Shown here piece by piece: positions 1 to 11,156 of a DNA stretch of 64,000 bases; positions within the stretch are counted from its first letter, which is position 1, and each line of letters opens with the position of its first letter. The stretch is from the NCBI GenBank assembly GCA_002890675.1, contig PEFW01000010.1, positions 1 to 64,000 on the forward strand, read 5' to 3'. A program made the translations under genes and the position numbers. Source of the stretch: Candidatus Methylaffinis lahnbergensis (GTDB taxonomy: Bacteria; Pseudomonadota; Alphaproteobacteria; Rhizobiales; Beijerinckiaceae). The notes beneath the pieces are model-generated. The model was not told where the DNA came from. It saw nothing but the letters and a program-made list of their open reading frames with translations, and made no database searches.

Positions 1-280
1 CGTCCTTACCCTTGTAGGGCCTGTTCTTGATGATGTTGGCGGCGCGGACGTCGCCGATACCTTTCAAGCCGCTCAGCTCTTGCGCGCTTGCCGTATTGAT
101 GTCGAGGAGTTGCGTGGCGGCAGGTTTTTCCGCTGGCTTAGGCTTGTTGGGCTTGGCTGTTGGCGCCGGACTGGCCGTGGCCGGGGAGGAGGGTTGAACC
201 GCTTGTCCGAAACAGGGCGTCGCAAAAGCGGCGGCCGCGCATAGGCAAAGTGCGAGGATTGTCTTCCTAGGGATTTTCAT
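1..280 (-). CDS. ComEA-like helix-hairpin-helix exported protein (3' end truncated by window edge)
   Basis: Minus-strand reading from ATG at 280: signal peptide then LLDINTASAQELSGLKGIGDVRAANIIKNRPYKGKD, a typical HhH motif. Confidence 0.8.
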   Translation of the reverse strand, partial: MKIPRKTILALCLCAAAAFATPCFGQAVQPSSPATASPAPTAKPNKPKPAEKPAATQLLDINTASAQELSGLKGIGDVRAANIIKNRPYKGKD

Positions 281-531
281 AGAGTTTCCTTTCCTGGCAA
301 AGGCCCGGATGAACCTGCTCACCCTGACAAGAGTGTCCGTAAAACCGCCGGGGCGTCAACCAGACCATGTTCGACTTCGGCCGAAGCATATTATCCAGGA
401 CAATCATCGCCGCGTTGGCGAAGCGAACTGTTGCGGAGCCGGTGCGGCGGCGGAAATTCGGGCGAATGCCGCAGCGGTGAGAGCGGTTGCGAAGACGGAC
501 GAGGACGCAGCAGCTGCATCCTCGCTTGCTG

Positions 532-867
532 TCAGGGGGCCACCTCCAGCCGTCCTTTCATGCCCGGATGGAAACGGCAAAAATAGTCCACGACGCTGGC
601 CCGTTTCAAAATCGTCCGGCCCTTGGCGCCAGCCGGGAGATCGACGTCGAAGCTCCCGTTCGTGGCGGTCACGGTATGCCGGAAGATGTCGGCATTCACC
701 CACTCGACGGTGTTGTTCACATGCAGTGCCTCGGGCGCGGGTCCAAACGCCAGCTTGTCGATTACGATCTCGTGGACTCGGGGCTCGGCGCCCGGAGAGG
801 GAATACCAAACGCAAGAACCGAGAGCGCCAGCGCTCCTCCCGCCAGGATGTTCAGCCTAACCGTCAT
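532..867 (-). CDS. Cupredoxin-domain (plastocyanin-like) periplasmic protein
   Basis: 111 aa with signal peptide; VEWVNADIFRHTVTA...FCRFHPGMKGRLEV copper-site pattern (H...C..H..M). Confidence 0.8.
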   Translation of the reverse strand: MTVRLNILAGGALALSVLAFGIPSPGAEPRVHEIVIDKLAFGPAPEALHVNNTVEWVNADIFRHTVTATNGSFDVDLPAGAKGRTILKRASVVDYFCRFHPGMKGRLEVAP

Positions 868-873
868 AAGAGC

Positions 874-1401
874 CTACTTCAGCTCGTCCACGAGATGCTC
901 GGCATGCTTTAGATGCTCCTTAAAGAGCTTGAGGCCGGTTTCCAGCAAGCTCTTAAGCTGGGGGTTCTGCGCGGAGGGGATCAGCGTCGATTCGAGCGCT
1001 CCATTGACGGCCTCATGATAGGCGACTTCGTTCTCGGCATAGGCTTTATCAAAGGCGGTTCCGCTCAATGCCCGCAGCTCGTCCCGCTTTAGGTGCGCCT
1101 CCTGGTACATGGTTTTGCTGGTATCGTTGTCCTCCATCTCCACGTTCAGCTTGTCGAGCAAGGTGAGTATCTTGTTATTCACTGCCAAGTGATCCCGAAT
1201 CATCTCCTCGGCGTAGGAATGGACCGCCTTGTTGTGCGCCTTCTTCAGCGCGTCAATGGCCTGCTCGATGTCGATCTGCCCCGCCGTGTAGGCAATGTCG
1301 GCGATTTGAGCATCGGTGGGTGGTTTATGGCCCTGAGCCATGGCGCTCGCCGCGGCGAAGCACAAGATTGAAACGAAGAGCCAAGTACCGAAGCGAAACA
1401 T
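874..1401 (-). CDS. DUF4142-type exported protein
   Basis: Signal peptide; ferritin-like helical pattern typical of DUF4142 (DAQIADIAYTAGQIDIEQAIDALKKAHNKAVHSYAEEMIRDH). Confidence 0.75.
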   Translation of the reverse strand: MFRFGTWLFVSILCFAAASAMAQGHKPPTDAQIADIAYTAGQIDIEQAIDALKKAHNKAVHSYAEEMIRDHLAVNNKILTLLDKLNVEMEDNDTSKTMYQEAHLKRDELRALSGTAFDKAYAENEVAYHEAVNGALESTLIPSAQNPQLKSLLETGLKLFKEHLKHAEHLVDELK

Positions 1402-1583
1402 GATATTGTCCTCCCTGACTGAAAATCCCGCTACCGCGGGCCCTGACGACCTTTGGTTGCGCCAGGGGATAAACCCGCACCCCTCACATGAACGGGGATC
1501 GGACGTTCAGATTGGCTCGATTTGGCCTTTTTGGCAAGCCGAGCGCCCAGCGCCATTCGCAAGGCCCACTGCGTGAGCCAACC

Positions 1584-2567
1584 TCATTTCGCCACGGCCG
1601 GCATCTCGCCTTGCTCGGCAAGCCAGCGCTCGGCCTCGATTGCCGCCATGCAGCCGAGACCGGCTGCGGTCACTGCCTGGCGGTAGACGTCGTCGGCGAC
1701 ATCGCCCGCCGCGAATACGCCGGGCACGCTCGTCGCGGTCGAGAAAGGCGCCGTCTCGATGTAGCCGTTCGGCTTGAGCGTGAGTTGACCCTTGAAAAGA
1801 CCGGATGCCGGCTCGTATCCGATAGCAACGAAAACGCCATCGGCCTCGACCTCGCGCAAGCTCTCCGTCTTGACATGCCTCAAACGAACGTGGGTAACGC
1901 CCGGAGGATCGCCGGCGCCGAGGATTTCGTCGACAACATGATCGAAGATCAGTTCGACATTCGGCCTCTTGAACAGCCGTTCCTGCAGGATGCGTTCGGC
2001 GCGAAATGGTTTGCGCCGGTGCACGAGCGTGACCTTGGCTGCGATGTGGCTCAAATACAAAGCTTCCTCGATCGCCGTATTGCCGCCGCCGACGACGACG
2101 ACGGGCTTGCCGCGAAAAAAAAATCCATCGCAGGTCGCGCAGGCGGAGACGCCATAACCTTTAAACTTGGTTTCCGAAGGGATGCCGAGCCATCTCGCCT
2201 TGGCGCCGGTCGCAATGACCAAAGTGTCGCATGTGTATCCGGCGCCGCTGTCGCCTCGGAGCCGGAACGGACGCCGGCTAAGCTCGACCTCCACGATATG
2301 ATCCGCGACCATCCGTGCGCCCACATGTTCGGCCTGCGCATTCATCTGCTCCATGAGCCAAGGGCCCTGGACCGCCGCGGCAAAGCCTGGATAATTCTCG
2401 ACGTCGGTGGTGACCGCCAGCTGGCCGCCCGGCTCGAAGCCAGAGATCAGAACCGGCTCCAGCAGCGCGCGCGCGGCATAGATCGCGGCGGTATAGCCGG
2501 CGGGTCCCGATCCAATGATGATCATTTTGACATGTGAAGGGTCCGCGGACCGAAGAGTTGCCAACAT
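1584..2567 (-). CDS. trxB: Thioredoxin reductase (NADPH)
   Basis: GSGPAGYTAAIYAARA, CATCDGFFFRGK active site, GGGNTAIEEALYL, GVFAAGDVAD; start moved in to MLATLRSADPSHVK. Confidence 0.93.
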   Translation of the reverse strand: MLATLRSADPSHVKMIIIGSGPAGYTAAIYAARALLEPVLISGFEPGGQLAVTTDVENYPGFAAAVQGPWLMEQMNAQAEHVGARMVADHIVEVELSRRPFRLRGDSGAGYTCDTLVIATGAKARWLGIPSETKFKGYGVSACATCDGFFFRGKPVVVVGGGNTAIEEALYLSHIAAKVTLVHRRKPFRAERILQERLFKRPNVELIFDHVVDEILGAGDPPGVTHVRLRHVKTESLREVEADGVFVAIGYEPASGLFKGQLTLKPNGYIETAPFSTATSVPGVFAAGDVADDVYRQAVTAAGLGCMAAIEAERWLAEQGEMPAVAK

Positions 2568-3025
2568 GGAGCTCCTTGTGCGATGGAGAGCGCGGCACCC
2601 ATTTGCGCCTGCCCAATCCATATAATGCCCCTGCGCCCTGCGAACCCGAAAATCAGCCGGATTGACGACGCGGAGCGCGCGGAGTCGATGCTGCGTCATC
2701 GTCCATGTCCTGCGCCGGCCCAACTCACTTGCAACTCCACCCGTCGTCAAGCAAAGGCGGCGCGTTCGGCCGTCGCGCCGCGCCGCTTTCGGCCTTCCAG
2801 CCCGCCCTTACGCGCGCGTTCCTTTCTTGTTGCTTCGCCAAGAAAACCTGGGCGAAGCATGCCCTCGACGAGAATCCTCGGCGGAATCTCCGTCAAGCCC
2901 TTTGTCGCTCAGCTATGGAATCCAGGTATAGTTGGCCGCGCCCGCGCCATAATCGGCGTCCGCAGGTGCGCCGTAGCCGGTTATCGACAGCATGACACGC
3001 TTCGGTCGCACATTCGGGAAAAATC

Positions 3026-3580
3026 ATGCCGAACCCAAAGCGTCAGATCGGCAGCCTGCTCGTCCTCGGCGGTGCGCGGTCGGGCAAGAGCCGCTACGCG
3101 CAAAGGCTCGCCGAAGCCTCTCGGCTAAAACCCGTATTGATCGCAACGGCGGAGGCCCGTGACGCCGAAATGGCCCTGCGCATCGCCCGCCACGCCACCG
3201 CACGTGATGCGCGCTGGAGCGTCGTGGAAGAGCGTGCAGCGCTTGCCGGGGCGCTCCGCCGCGAGGCCCGGAACGACCGAATCGTTGTGGTCGATTGCGT
3301 GACGCTTTGGCTCAGCAATCTTCTCTTGAAAAATGATGATCTGGCGACCGCGACGCAAGATTTGGCGCAAGCCGTCGCCGGATTATCCGGTCCAGTCATT
3401 TTCGTCTCGAACGAGGTGGGGGCAGGAATCGTGCCGGAGAATGCGCTGGCGCGCGCGTTTAGGGACGCCCAAGGTTTTCTGAACCAGGCGCTGGCGGAGG
3501 CTTGCGAGGCGGTGGTTCTCGTCAACGCCGGGATCGCGCTTTGCCTCAAGCCGTCGCCCGAGCCAGAGTTCCACTTCTGA
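3026..3580 (+). CDS. cobU: Bifunctional adenosylcobinamide kinase/adenosylcobinamide-phosphate guanylyltransferase
   Basis: VLGGARSGKSRYAQ P-loop, VVDCVTLWLSNLL, FVSNEVGAGIVPENALARAFRD. Confidence 0.93.
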   Translation: MPNPKRQIGSLLVLGGARSGKSRYAQRLAEASRLKPVLIATAEARDAEMALRIARHATARDARWSVVEERAALAGALRREARNDRIVVVDCVTLWLSNLLLKNDDLATATQDLAQAVAGLSGPVIFVSNEVGAGIVPENALARAFRDAQGFLNQALAEACEAVVLVNAGIALCLKPSPEPEFHF

Positions 3581-3673
3581 CGCTCCGTTTTGGGGCGAAG
3601 TTTGCTAAAGCAAAGACGACGGATTAATGAAACATGGTTCCACGTGAAATTACTTATATTACAGGACATTGAT

Positions 3674-4582
3674 GTGAAAAAGCCCGTCTCCCCCCATTTG
3701 CGCCGGCTCGAATCGGAGGCGATCTTCATCATCCGCGAGGTGGCGGCGGAGTTCCAGCGCCCGGTGATGCTATATTCCATCGGCAAGGATTCGAGCTCGA
3801 TGCTGCATCTTGCCCAAAAAGCCTTCTTTCCGTCGAAACCGCCGTTTCCCCTGCTTCATGTCGATACCACCTGGAAATTCCGCGAAATGATCGCTTTCCG
3901 CGACCAGGCCGCGAAAAAAGCCGGCATGGAACTTCTCGTCCACATCAACAAGGACGGCCTGAGGCGCGGAATTTCGCCGATCGCCTCGGGATCGTCCGTG
4001 CATACCCAGGTGATGAAGACCGAAGGGCTGCGCCAGGCCCTCGATCTTTGGCATTTCGACGCGGCGTTTGGGGGCGCCCGGCGCGATGAGGAAAAAAGCC
4101 GTGCCAAGGAAAGGATTTTTTCGCACCGCTCCGCCGCCCATGCCTGGGACCCGCGCAACCAACGGCCGGAACTCTGGCAGTTGTTCAACACTCGGATCAA
4201 ACAAGGCGAATCGATGCGGGTGTTTCCTCTGTCCAACTGGACCGAGCTCGATGTCTGGGACTATATCCTGGCCGAAGACATTCCCGTCGTGCCGCTCTAC
4301 TTTGCCAAGGAGCGTCCCGTCGTCGAGCGCGACGGCGCCCTCATCATGGTCGATGACGAACGGCTGCCCCTACGCCCTGGCGAAGTTCCGCGCATGGAGC
4401 GGATTCGTTTTCGCACGCTCGGCTGCTACCCGCTGACCGGGGCGATCCGCTCAAACGCCGCGACGCTGCCCGACATGATCGCCGAAATGCGCGCCGCAAG
4501 AACATCGGAGCGGGAAGGCCGTCTGATCGATCACGACGAATCCGGCTCGATGGAGAAGAAAAAGCGCGAGGGGTATTTCTGA
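3674..4582 (+). CDS. cysD: Sulfate adenylyltransferase subunit 2
   Basis: [21 protein letters not shown]-loop; [13 protein letters not shown] start proposed at 3674 ([17 protein letters not shown]). Confidence 0.93.
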   Translation: MKKPVSPHLRRLESEAIFIIREVAAEFQRPVMLYSIGKDSSSMLHLAQKAFFPSKPPFPLLHVDTTWKFREMIAFRDQAAKKAGMELLVHINKDGLRRGISPIASGSSVHTQVMKTEGLRQALDLWHFDAAFGGARRDEEKSRAKERIFSHRSAAHAWDPRNQRPELWQLFNTRIKQGESMRVFPLSNWTELDVWDYILAEDIPVVPLYFAKERPVVERDGALIMVDDERLPLRPGEVPRMERIRFRTLGCYPLTGAIRSNAATLPDMIAEMRAARTSEREGRLIDHDESGSMEKKKREGYF

Positions 4583-6504
4583 TGCTAGATGCCGCGCAAG
4601 CCAACCCGCGGTCGCTTCTCGAGGCGCCCGCGCTCCAGACCCTCAGATTGCTAACGTGTGGCTCGGTCGATGACGGCAAATCGACGCTGATCGGCCGCCT
4701 GCTCTACGAGCAGAGCCTCATTCTCGACGATCAGCTCGCGGCGCTCGAGCGTGACTCCCGGAAACACGGCACTGACGGCGCCAATATCGACTTCGCGCTG
4801 CTTGTGGACGGGCTCGAGGCCGAGCGCGAACAGGGGATAACGATCGACGTCGCATATCGCTATGTTTCGACCGCGAAACGTTCCTTCATCATCGCCGACA
4901 CGCCCGGCCACGAGCAATATACCCGCAACATGGCAACCGGCGCGTCCGGCGCCGATCTCGCGGTTTTGCTCGTCGACGCGCGCAAGGGCGTCCTGACCCA
5001 GACCTGCCGGCATGCCACGATCGTGTCGCTGACCGGCATTAGGCATGTGGTGCTTGCCGTCAACAAGATCGATTTGACCGGCTTCGACGAGGCAGGATTT
5101 TCCAAGATCGCGGCCGATTTCAGAAAGTTCGCCGCCGGGCTCGATTTCAAGTCGATCACGCCCATTCCGATTTCGGCGCGCCATGGCGACAATATTTCAA
5201 GAAAGAGCGCCAACACGCCTTGGTATCGCGGCCCGGCGCTGCTCGATTATCTTGAAACCATCGATGTCGTGGAAAACGGGGCCGCCCGGCCGTTTCGCTT
5301 CGCCGTCCAATGGGTCAATCGTCCGCATCTCGATTTTCGCGGTTTTGCCGGGACCGTCGCGAGCGGAGCACTACGTCTTGGCGATGAAATCGCCGTGGCG
5401 GGTTCCGGCCGCCGCTCGCGGGTCGCGCGCATCGTCACCAAGGATGGTGACCTTCAAAGTGCAACTGTCGGCGATGCCGTCACCCTCGCTCTGGCCGATG
5501 AGCTCGATATCGCGCGCGGCGATATTTTGTGCGATCCGAAAAACCGGCCCGAGGTCTCCGACCAGTTCGCCGCGCATCTCATCTGGATGAGCGATGGCAA
5601 GCTCTTGCCTGGCCGCTCCTATCTCATGAAAGCGGGCACCAGGACCATTCCCGTCTCGGTGACCGAGCTCAAGCATCGTCTCGATGTCACTACGCTCGGC
5701 GAACACGCGGCCAAAACCTTGAGTCTCAACGAAGTCGGCTTTTGCAATTTCGCCACGACCACGCCGCTCGCCTTCGACCCATATAAGGAAAATCACACGA
5801 CCGGCGCTTTTATTCTGATCGATCGGATCACCAACGCCACGACGGCGGCGGGGTTGATCGCTTTCGGGCTTCGCCGCGCGACCAACATACATCTCCAGGG
5901 CCTCGCCGTCGCCAAGCAAGATCGCGCCCGGATCAAGCACCATCAACCCGCCGTTTTGTGGTTCACCGGCCTTTCCGGCTCGGGCAAATCGACAATCGCC
6001 AATCTCGTCGAATCAGGGCTTTACGCGCATGGCGTCCACACCATCATGCTCGATGGCGACAATGTGCGGCATGGGCTCAACAAGGATTTGGGTTTCACCG
6101 AGGCCGACAGGGTCGAAAACATCCGCCGCATTGGCGAAGTGGCAAAGCTCATGAGCCAAGCCGGGCTCATCGTGCTCTGCTCCTTTATTTCACCGTTCCG
6201 GGCCGAGCGGCGGATGGTGCGCGAATTGCTCGACGGACATGAATTCATCGAGATTTTCGTCGCTACGCCACTTGAGGAGTGCATCGCGCGCGATCCGAAG
6301 GGTCTTTACAAAAAGGCGATGGCCGGAGAGATCAAGAATTTTACCGGCATCGATCAGAATTATGAGCCACCGGAAGCGCCCGAGCTCATCGTCGGGCTAG
6401 ACAAACAGACCGCCGGGCAGGCAGCGGCGCAAATCGTCGCGCTGCTCGCCACGCGCGGCCTCATCGATCATATCGACGATCTCGCCGCCGACTGGTCGAT
6501 TTGA
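4582..6504 (+). CDS. cysNC: Fused sulfate adenylyltransferase subunit 1/adenylylsulfate kinase (CysN-CysC, NodQ-like)
   Basis: N-terminal GTPase [35 protein letters not shown]-terminal APS kinase [18 protein letters not shown]...[16 protein letters not shown]. Confidence 0.93.
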   Translation: MLDAAQANPRSLLEAPALQTLRLLTCGSVDDGKSTLIGRLLYEQSLILDDQLAALERDSRKHGTDGANIDFALLVDGLEAEREQGITIDVAYRYVSTAKRSFIIADTPGHEQYTRNMATGASGADLAVLLVDARKGVLTQTCRHATIVSLTGIRHVVLAVNKIDLTGFDEAGFSKIAADFRKFAAGLDFKSITPIPISARHGDNISRKSANTPWYRGPALLDYLETIDVVENGAARPFRFAVQWVNRPHLDFRGFAGTVASGALRLGDEIAVAGSGRRSRVARIVTKDGDLQSATVGDAVTLALADELDIARGDILCDPKNRPEVSDQFAAHLIWMSDGKLLPGRSYLMKAGTRTIPVSVTELKHRLDVTTLGEHAAKTLSLNEVGFCNFATTTPLAFDPYKENHTTGAFILIDRITNATTAAGLIAFGLRRATNIHLQGLAVAKQDRARIKHHQPAVLWFTGLSGSGKSTIANLVESGLYAHGVHTIMLDGDNVRHGLNKDLGFTEADRVENIRRIGEVAKLMSQAGLIVLCSFISPFRAERRMVRELLDGHEFIEIFVATPLEECIARDPKGLYKKAMAGEIKNFTGIDQNYEPPEAPELIVGLDKQTAGQAAAQIVALLATRGLIDHIDDLAADWSI

Positions 6505-6561
6505 GGTTTCCTCACCTGGATCCGCCCGCGACGCCGCGGCCATCCTGAAGGTGTTGCCAAT

Positions 6562-9066
6562 TCAGGGCGTATCCGGGACTTTGAGGGCGGCGGCTTCGGC
6601 GTCTTCGAGTTCTTCCTTGCGCCGCCAATAGCCATGCTTTTCGATCAACCGCCGCGCCTCGGCGAGGTCGTCTTGTGGGGAGGCCCACGGGTAGTTTTCC
6701 GTTCGATCCTTGCTCAATCCAAACAGCCGTGCCCGATGCAAATGAATGTCCGCCAGGAACAACGGCATCGGCCCGCGCTCGGCGATTTCAAAGGCCTCAT
6801 TGAGGTCGCTTTGCGCGTTTTCTTGGCCGGTGCGCGCGCCGGTGAGAAAGCGCAGCCAAGCGCGAGTGAGCAGGCCGCGGGGAAGGTGATGTTGCACCCC
6901 AGCGCGGCGGAGGCCGTCCACCGCGTGCCGGAGGGATTCGCGGCAAGGATCGAGTTGGTCTAGTGCTAGGCTCTCCAGAATCGCCGCGTACAGCGCGGCG
7001 CGGCCCATGGTGAGGTGGTCGAGGGCGACCGCGAGGAGCCAGTTGGCACGCTCATGAATTTTGATTGTCTGCGCCGCGCGCTGAGAGACGGCGCGATAAG
7101 ATTCTTGCAAGGATGAAGGTGGAGGGACGCAGGATAAATTGAGCATGCGCCGCCAAGCGGCGCGCTCGGCGGCGGCGAGGAGCAGGTCGCAATACTGGAA
7201 GCCCTGCACCGAGTACAGCAGCGGGTATTGGGGTTGCCAATCGGCCTGCATGACCTCGGCCTCACGGAATCGCGCTGCCGCCTCGTCCCGGCAGCCCGCC
7301 AGGTGCAGGGCGTCAGCATGGGTTGTGCGCTTGCTCATCCGCTGAAATGTATCACCACTGCGCTCGGCGTAGGTCACGGACTGCTCGGCGTCTGCCACCG
7401 CCAAATCCACTTCGCCCAGGGTCAGCTCCAGCTCGCTCAAATTGTTGGCGCGGATGGAGGCGTTCATCCAGTCCTCACCCTCGACGCTCATTGCCAGCGA
7501 AGCCCGCATCGGTTCGAGGGCCTCGGTCAGTCGGCCCAAGGCCCGCAGGGAGAAGGCGGCTTGGCCAAGCAGCCAGGATTGGACGGCTTCCGTGAGCGCG
7601 GGCGAGACGCGGCTCCAGAGTTGCTCGAAGAAGCAGGCGACGGCTCCCAAGTCGGAACCGAACGCGCCGAGTTTTTTCGTGCTGTAGGCCTCATTTCCGC
7701 GCCGAATACGGTCGCGGTAAACCCCGGCACATGCTTCCTCCTGCATCCCCGCCTGGCAACCGTGGGAAACGGCCTGGTAGAGGGGTTGCAAATCCTCGAG
7801 TGTGGGCTGGGGCTTTTTGTCCGTCGTTGTCGCGCAGAAGTGCTCAAAGAGGCGCCGATGGGCGCCGCGCCAGGCCTCGGGGTGCTGCTCGCGAAGCCGC
7901 CGGCCAAAATATTCGCGCACCAGCGGGTGGGCGTCCAGCGCGAGCAGCGCGCCGGCCGCATCCCGGTTCACCGTGAGCAGCTTTGCGTCCTTCAGCCGGG
8001 TTAAGGCGAGGTTGCGATGCGCCTCGCTTATCCCCGCGAGCGGCTCGGTCAGGTCCGGGATAGCGGGAGCTTTCCACAAAGCTTTGTGGCAGCCGGCGTC
8101 CGCCGGTCGGTCGAACAGCCCGAGCAGCCGCAACAGGGCGAGGGCGCGCTGGCCGTGCTTCCCCTCGCTCTCGAACCAGCGCACATAGGCATCCATGGCG
8201 CGGAAGGCGTGGCCGCCCTGGTCTTCGTCGGCTTCTCCTAACTTCACCAGGTCGCGCTGGAGGATGTCTCCGGCGTAGGCGTCGCGCAGCCAGGTGCCGA
8301 GCAGATTCAAGGTGAGCGCGTGGCCTTTCACCTCCTCCACCAGCCTTTCGAAATCCCCCTGCGCGCCCTTCACCCCGAGCGATCGGAGCAGCGCCACGCC
8401 GGCTTCCTTGGACAAGCGCAGGAGGTTCACCTCCGGGGCGGTGGTCTGCCAGTAAGCCCGCACGTCCGGGATGGAAAAGCGGGTGGTGACTACGCAGAGG
8501 CCTTTGTTGTTGGCGGCGAGCCCCTTGAGCAAAGCGGCGATCCCAGAATCCTTGAGTTCGCCCGGCTGGGGCGAGGCGGGCGCGTATTGCAGCGGCTCCA
8601 AACCATCGAGGATGAGCAACGCTCGTCGCTCGCCGATGAGGTGCGCTAGCCGCCGGCCTTTGTCGAACGCGCCCCGCGCACTGCCCGCCAACGCCGGGTC
8701 GCCGAAGAAGGTGAGGGCTTCCTTCAAAAAGACGTCGGACGACGCCGCGACCTGTTCCCGCGTGCCCTGGCTGTAAAAGGACCACGCAAACGCCGCGTCG
8801 CACCCCGGCCAATTTTGATACGCGAGATCCGCCGCCCATTTCGCCACGAGCGAGGTCTTCCCCTCACCGCCGAGGGCTACGAAGGTGAGGACGTGGGGGC
8901 GCTTGCTCTCGTTGTTTTGGGCCTTCGCTCAGGCCTCGTCGAGGAGTTTTGTTTCGGCTTCGCGGCCGATGAGTTACGGCGGGGCGTATTTGATGATGGG
9001 GGATATGTCGGCTTTGATGAAAGTGGTCAGGACTTGGCGAGGCGGCAGCGGGTTGGAGACGTTCAC
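6562..9066 (-). pseudogene. STAND-type NTPase with C-terminal TPR region; 5' part interrupted by in-frame stops at 8929-8931 (TGA) and 8974-8976 (TAA)
   Basis: ORF 6562..8847 starts just after the Walker A motif. In-frame minus reading upstream gives VNVSNPLPPRQVLTTFIKADISPIIKYAPP*LIGREAETKLLDEA*AKAQNNESKRPHVLTFVALGGEGKTSLVAKWAADLAYQ. Confidence 0.7.
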
Positions 9067-9596
9067 CGCGGGTAGCGCGAGAGGTGGAAGGGGAATAATT
9101 GCGCCCACAGGAGGCCTGGTGACGGCTGGTTGGCCGGTAAGTTCGCGTAGAGCGCTAAATAATAGGCATCGTTCAGGTCGAATGTCTTGGGTTGGTAGCG
9201 CGTGTCACCCCGCAATGGCTGAGGGATGTCTTCTTCCGTCGCTCCGGGAAGCAGGACCGGGATAAAGCGCTTGTTGCCCTTTTCGTTATAGAGGTAGCTA
9301 TAGACGATTCCGCCCTCCCAGAAGACACCGCGCCCCTCGTCCGCTGGCGTTTGGCCCTCCACTCGTTGCCGGTAGGTGCAGATCACAAGCACAAAGGCAG
9401 ACTTCTCCGGTCGAAGCTGTTCCGCGCACCAGCGAGGCCAACCATGCGGCGGACGGACGTGATATTGATCGAGTTCCACGTCAACACCCTGGCCGCGAAG
9501 GGCGTTGGCCAACTGGAGCACTCGTTGGCCGTGCTCCAGCGTGTCGTGGCTGTAGCTGATGAAAACGGTGGTTGCACTCATATTAGATTCATCCAC
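9063..9596 (-). CDS. SEFIR/TIR-like domain protein
   Basis: TTVFISYSHDTLEHGQRVLQLANALRGQGVDVELDQYH...PRWCAEQL...SAFVLVICT; stop overlaps the downstream GTG as GTGA. Confidence 0.85.
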   Translation of the reverse strand: MDESNMSATTVFISYSHDTLEHGQRVLQLANALRGQGVDVELDQYHVRPPHGWPRWCAEQLRPEKSAFVLVICTYRQRVEGQTPADEGRGVFWEGGIVYSYLYNEKGNKRFIPVLLPGATEEDIPQPLRGDTRYQPKTFDLNDAYYLALYANLPANQPSPGLLWAQLFPFHLSRYPR

Positions 9597-9614
9597 CGGC
9601 CGACGGTCTCGTAA

Positions 9615-9689
<75 letters not shown>

Positions 9690-9916
9690 CTGCCGCGCTT
9701 CCCGTTCAAGCCGAAAGCGCGCAAAACCATAAAGTTGGAACATGCCCAATCATAAAAGTCGGTCGGCCCCTTGCGACCGCACGCCTCGGCCCTAGTTGAA
9801 CTTGATTCCCAAGGGTTGGCGGCAAGCTTTGTAAAGGGCCATCCGTACCGGCGCAAGCCGATCCCTGATGGGATTATGTGGAATTCGCTTGCCGGCGCCA
9901 ACAATCCGGCGAGACT

Positions 9917-10699
9917 TTAGCTATCCGGCACGACGTCGAGAACCGTGGCGATCGGCGCCGGTTTGATGCCGAGCGGCGGTTGGAAAGGCCCTTCGTGGGC
10001 CGCGATCAATCCGATCACGAGGATGACGCTGGCAGTGAAAATGACCATGGCGGCGATCTGGGCGTGCGCCTCGTCGAGTTGCACCGCTGCAAGGCTGATC
10101 TGCGCCATCACGGCCATCAAAAGAACGCATGTCCATTTAAAGTTCTCCGAAAAATCGGAGCTTAACGCCAGCCGTTCGCCGCGCGCATCCCGGACCCTCA
10201 AGGCGGTGTTGAGCAAAAAGCTGTCGAGCGCCGCATTGCCAGGCGCAATGTCGGATTGCGCGACGGTTTCCAACAATTCGTCTTGTGCTGCTTCGGCCTC
10301 GGGCGACGCTTCGCCGTTCTGCATGCGCGGCCATTCCATGTCGACAACGGCGATGGCATAGACTCGGATGGCGCGATCGATTGCAACGTGTGGCGTACCC
10401 AAGGCGGCGGCCAGGGCATGGAGGGAGATAAGACTGGCGCCTTCCGCGCGCACCGTTGCCGCCGCGCGCCGGTTGCGATCCCAGACGTCGTTCGCGAGAA
10501 AGCCGGTGAGAATGCTGAATATGGTGACGATCGCAGCGAAGTAGGGCGCCACGACGCCTCGGAAGCTTCGCACCCATGGTCCCACCCTGGCGCCGAACGA
10601 AAGGCGGACCAATACCCAGGCGAAGGCGCTGTAAAAGGCCGTCAAAATCGAAATCAACGCCGGAAGCGGTAGCGATAGCCAAGCGTCGATCAAGATCAT
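9917..10699 (-). CDS. DUF4239-type membrane protein (bestrophin-like)
   Basis: 260 aa, four hydrophobic segments, ATVRAEGASLISLHALAAALG and FRGVVAPYFAAIVTIFSILTGFLANDVW. Confidence 0.7.
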   Translation of the reverse strand: MILIDAWLSLPLPALISILTAFYSAFAWVLVRLSFGARVGPWVRSFRGVVAPYFAAIVTIFSILTGFLANDVWDRNRRAAATVRAEGASLISLHALAAALGTPHVAIDRAIRVYAIAVVDMEWPRMQNGEASPEAEAAQDELLETVAQSDIAPGNAALDSFLLNTALRVRDARGERLALSSDFSENFKWTCVLLMAVMAQISLAAVQLDEAHAQIAAMVIFTASVILVIGLIAAHEGPFQPPLGIKPAPIATVLDVVPDS

Positions 10700-10997
10700 G
10701 TTCCCCGACGAAAGCCGAAAGGATTACAGCAGACGAATAGGATCACAAGCCCGCCGGGGGAGAAATAGCTGTGTTGGTCGATCTACTTAACGGACGTCGT
10801 CCGGAAATCGCGGCGTCCTGGTCGCAGACGCGGACCCTTGAATGACGTATCCGTAGCCGTCCCACACGTGCTGATGTTCAAACCCGCGGCGCGGCAAGAG
10901 TTGCAACAGCGTGGCGTGGCCTCCGCGCCGCCATTGAGGGCGCCAACGGCGAAGGCCCCCGAGCGCGCCCGATGGCGGCGCGCTGGCCCTTCGACCG

Positions 10998-11055
10998 TTC
11001 GTTCAGGAGGGGCCGGAATTGGGCGCGAAAGCTACCATTCCAAGCGATTTGACAG
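10998..11055 (+). repeat. Copy of a dispersed approximately 60 bp repeat (other copy 35681..35743, - strand)
   Basis: See 35681..35743. Confidence 0.85.
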
Positions 11056-11156
11056 GTACGCGTCCGCGGCTTCATCTTGGTCAAACGCGCCCGCTACCGA
11101 AAAGCGAGGAAACAAAATTCGTAAGCTCCGGGGCAGGGCGGGATGGAGGTCAAGCG

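Noticed and set aside
2751-3025. Cobalamin riboswitch upstream of cobU
   Set aside because: No B12-box-like GCCACTG motif seen on the plus strand.
6505-6561. att-site (tRNA-Val 3' end duplicate) at the far edge of the SEFIR/STAND module
   Set aside because: No match to GGTTCGATCCCTGTCGCGCCCACCA found there.
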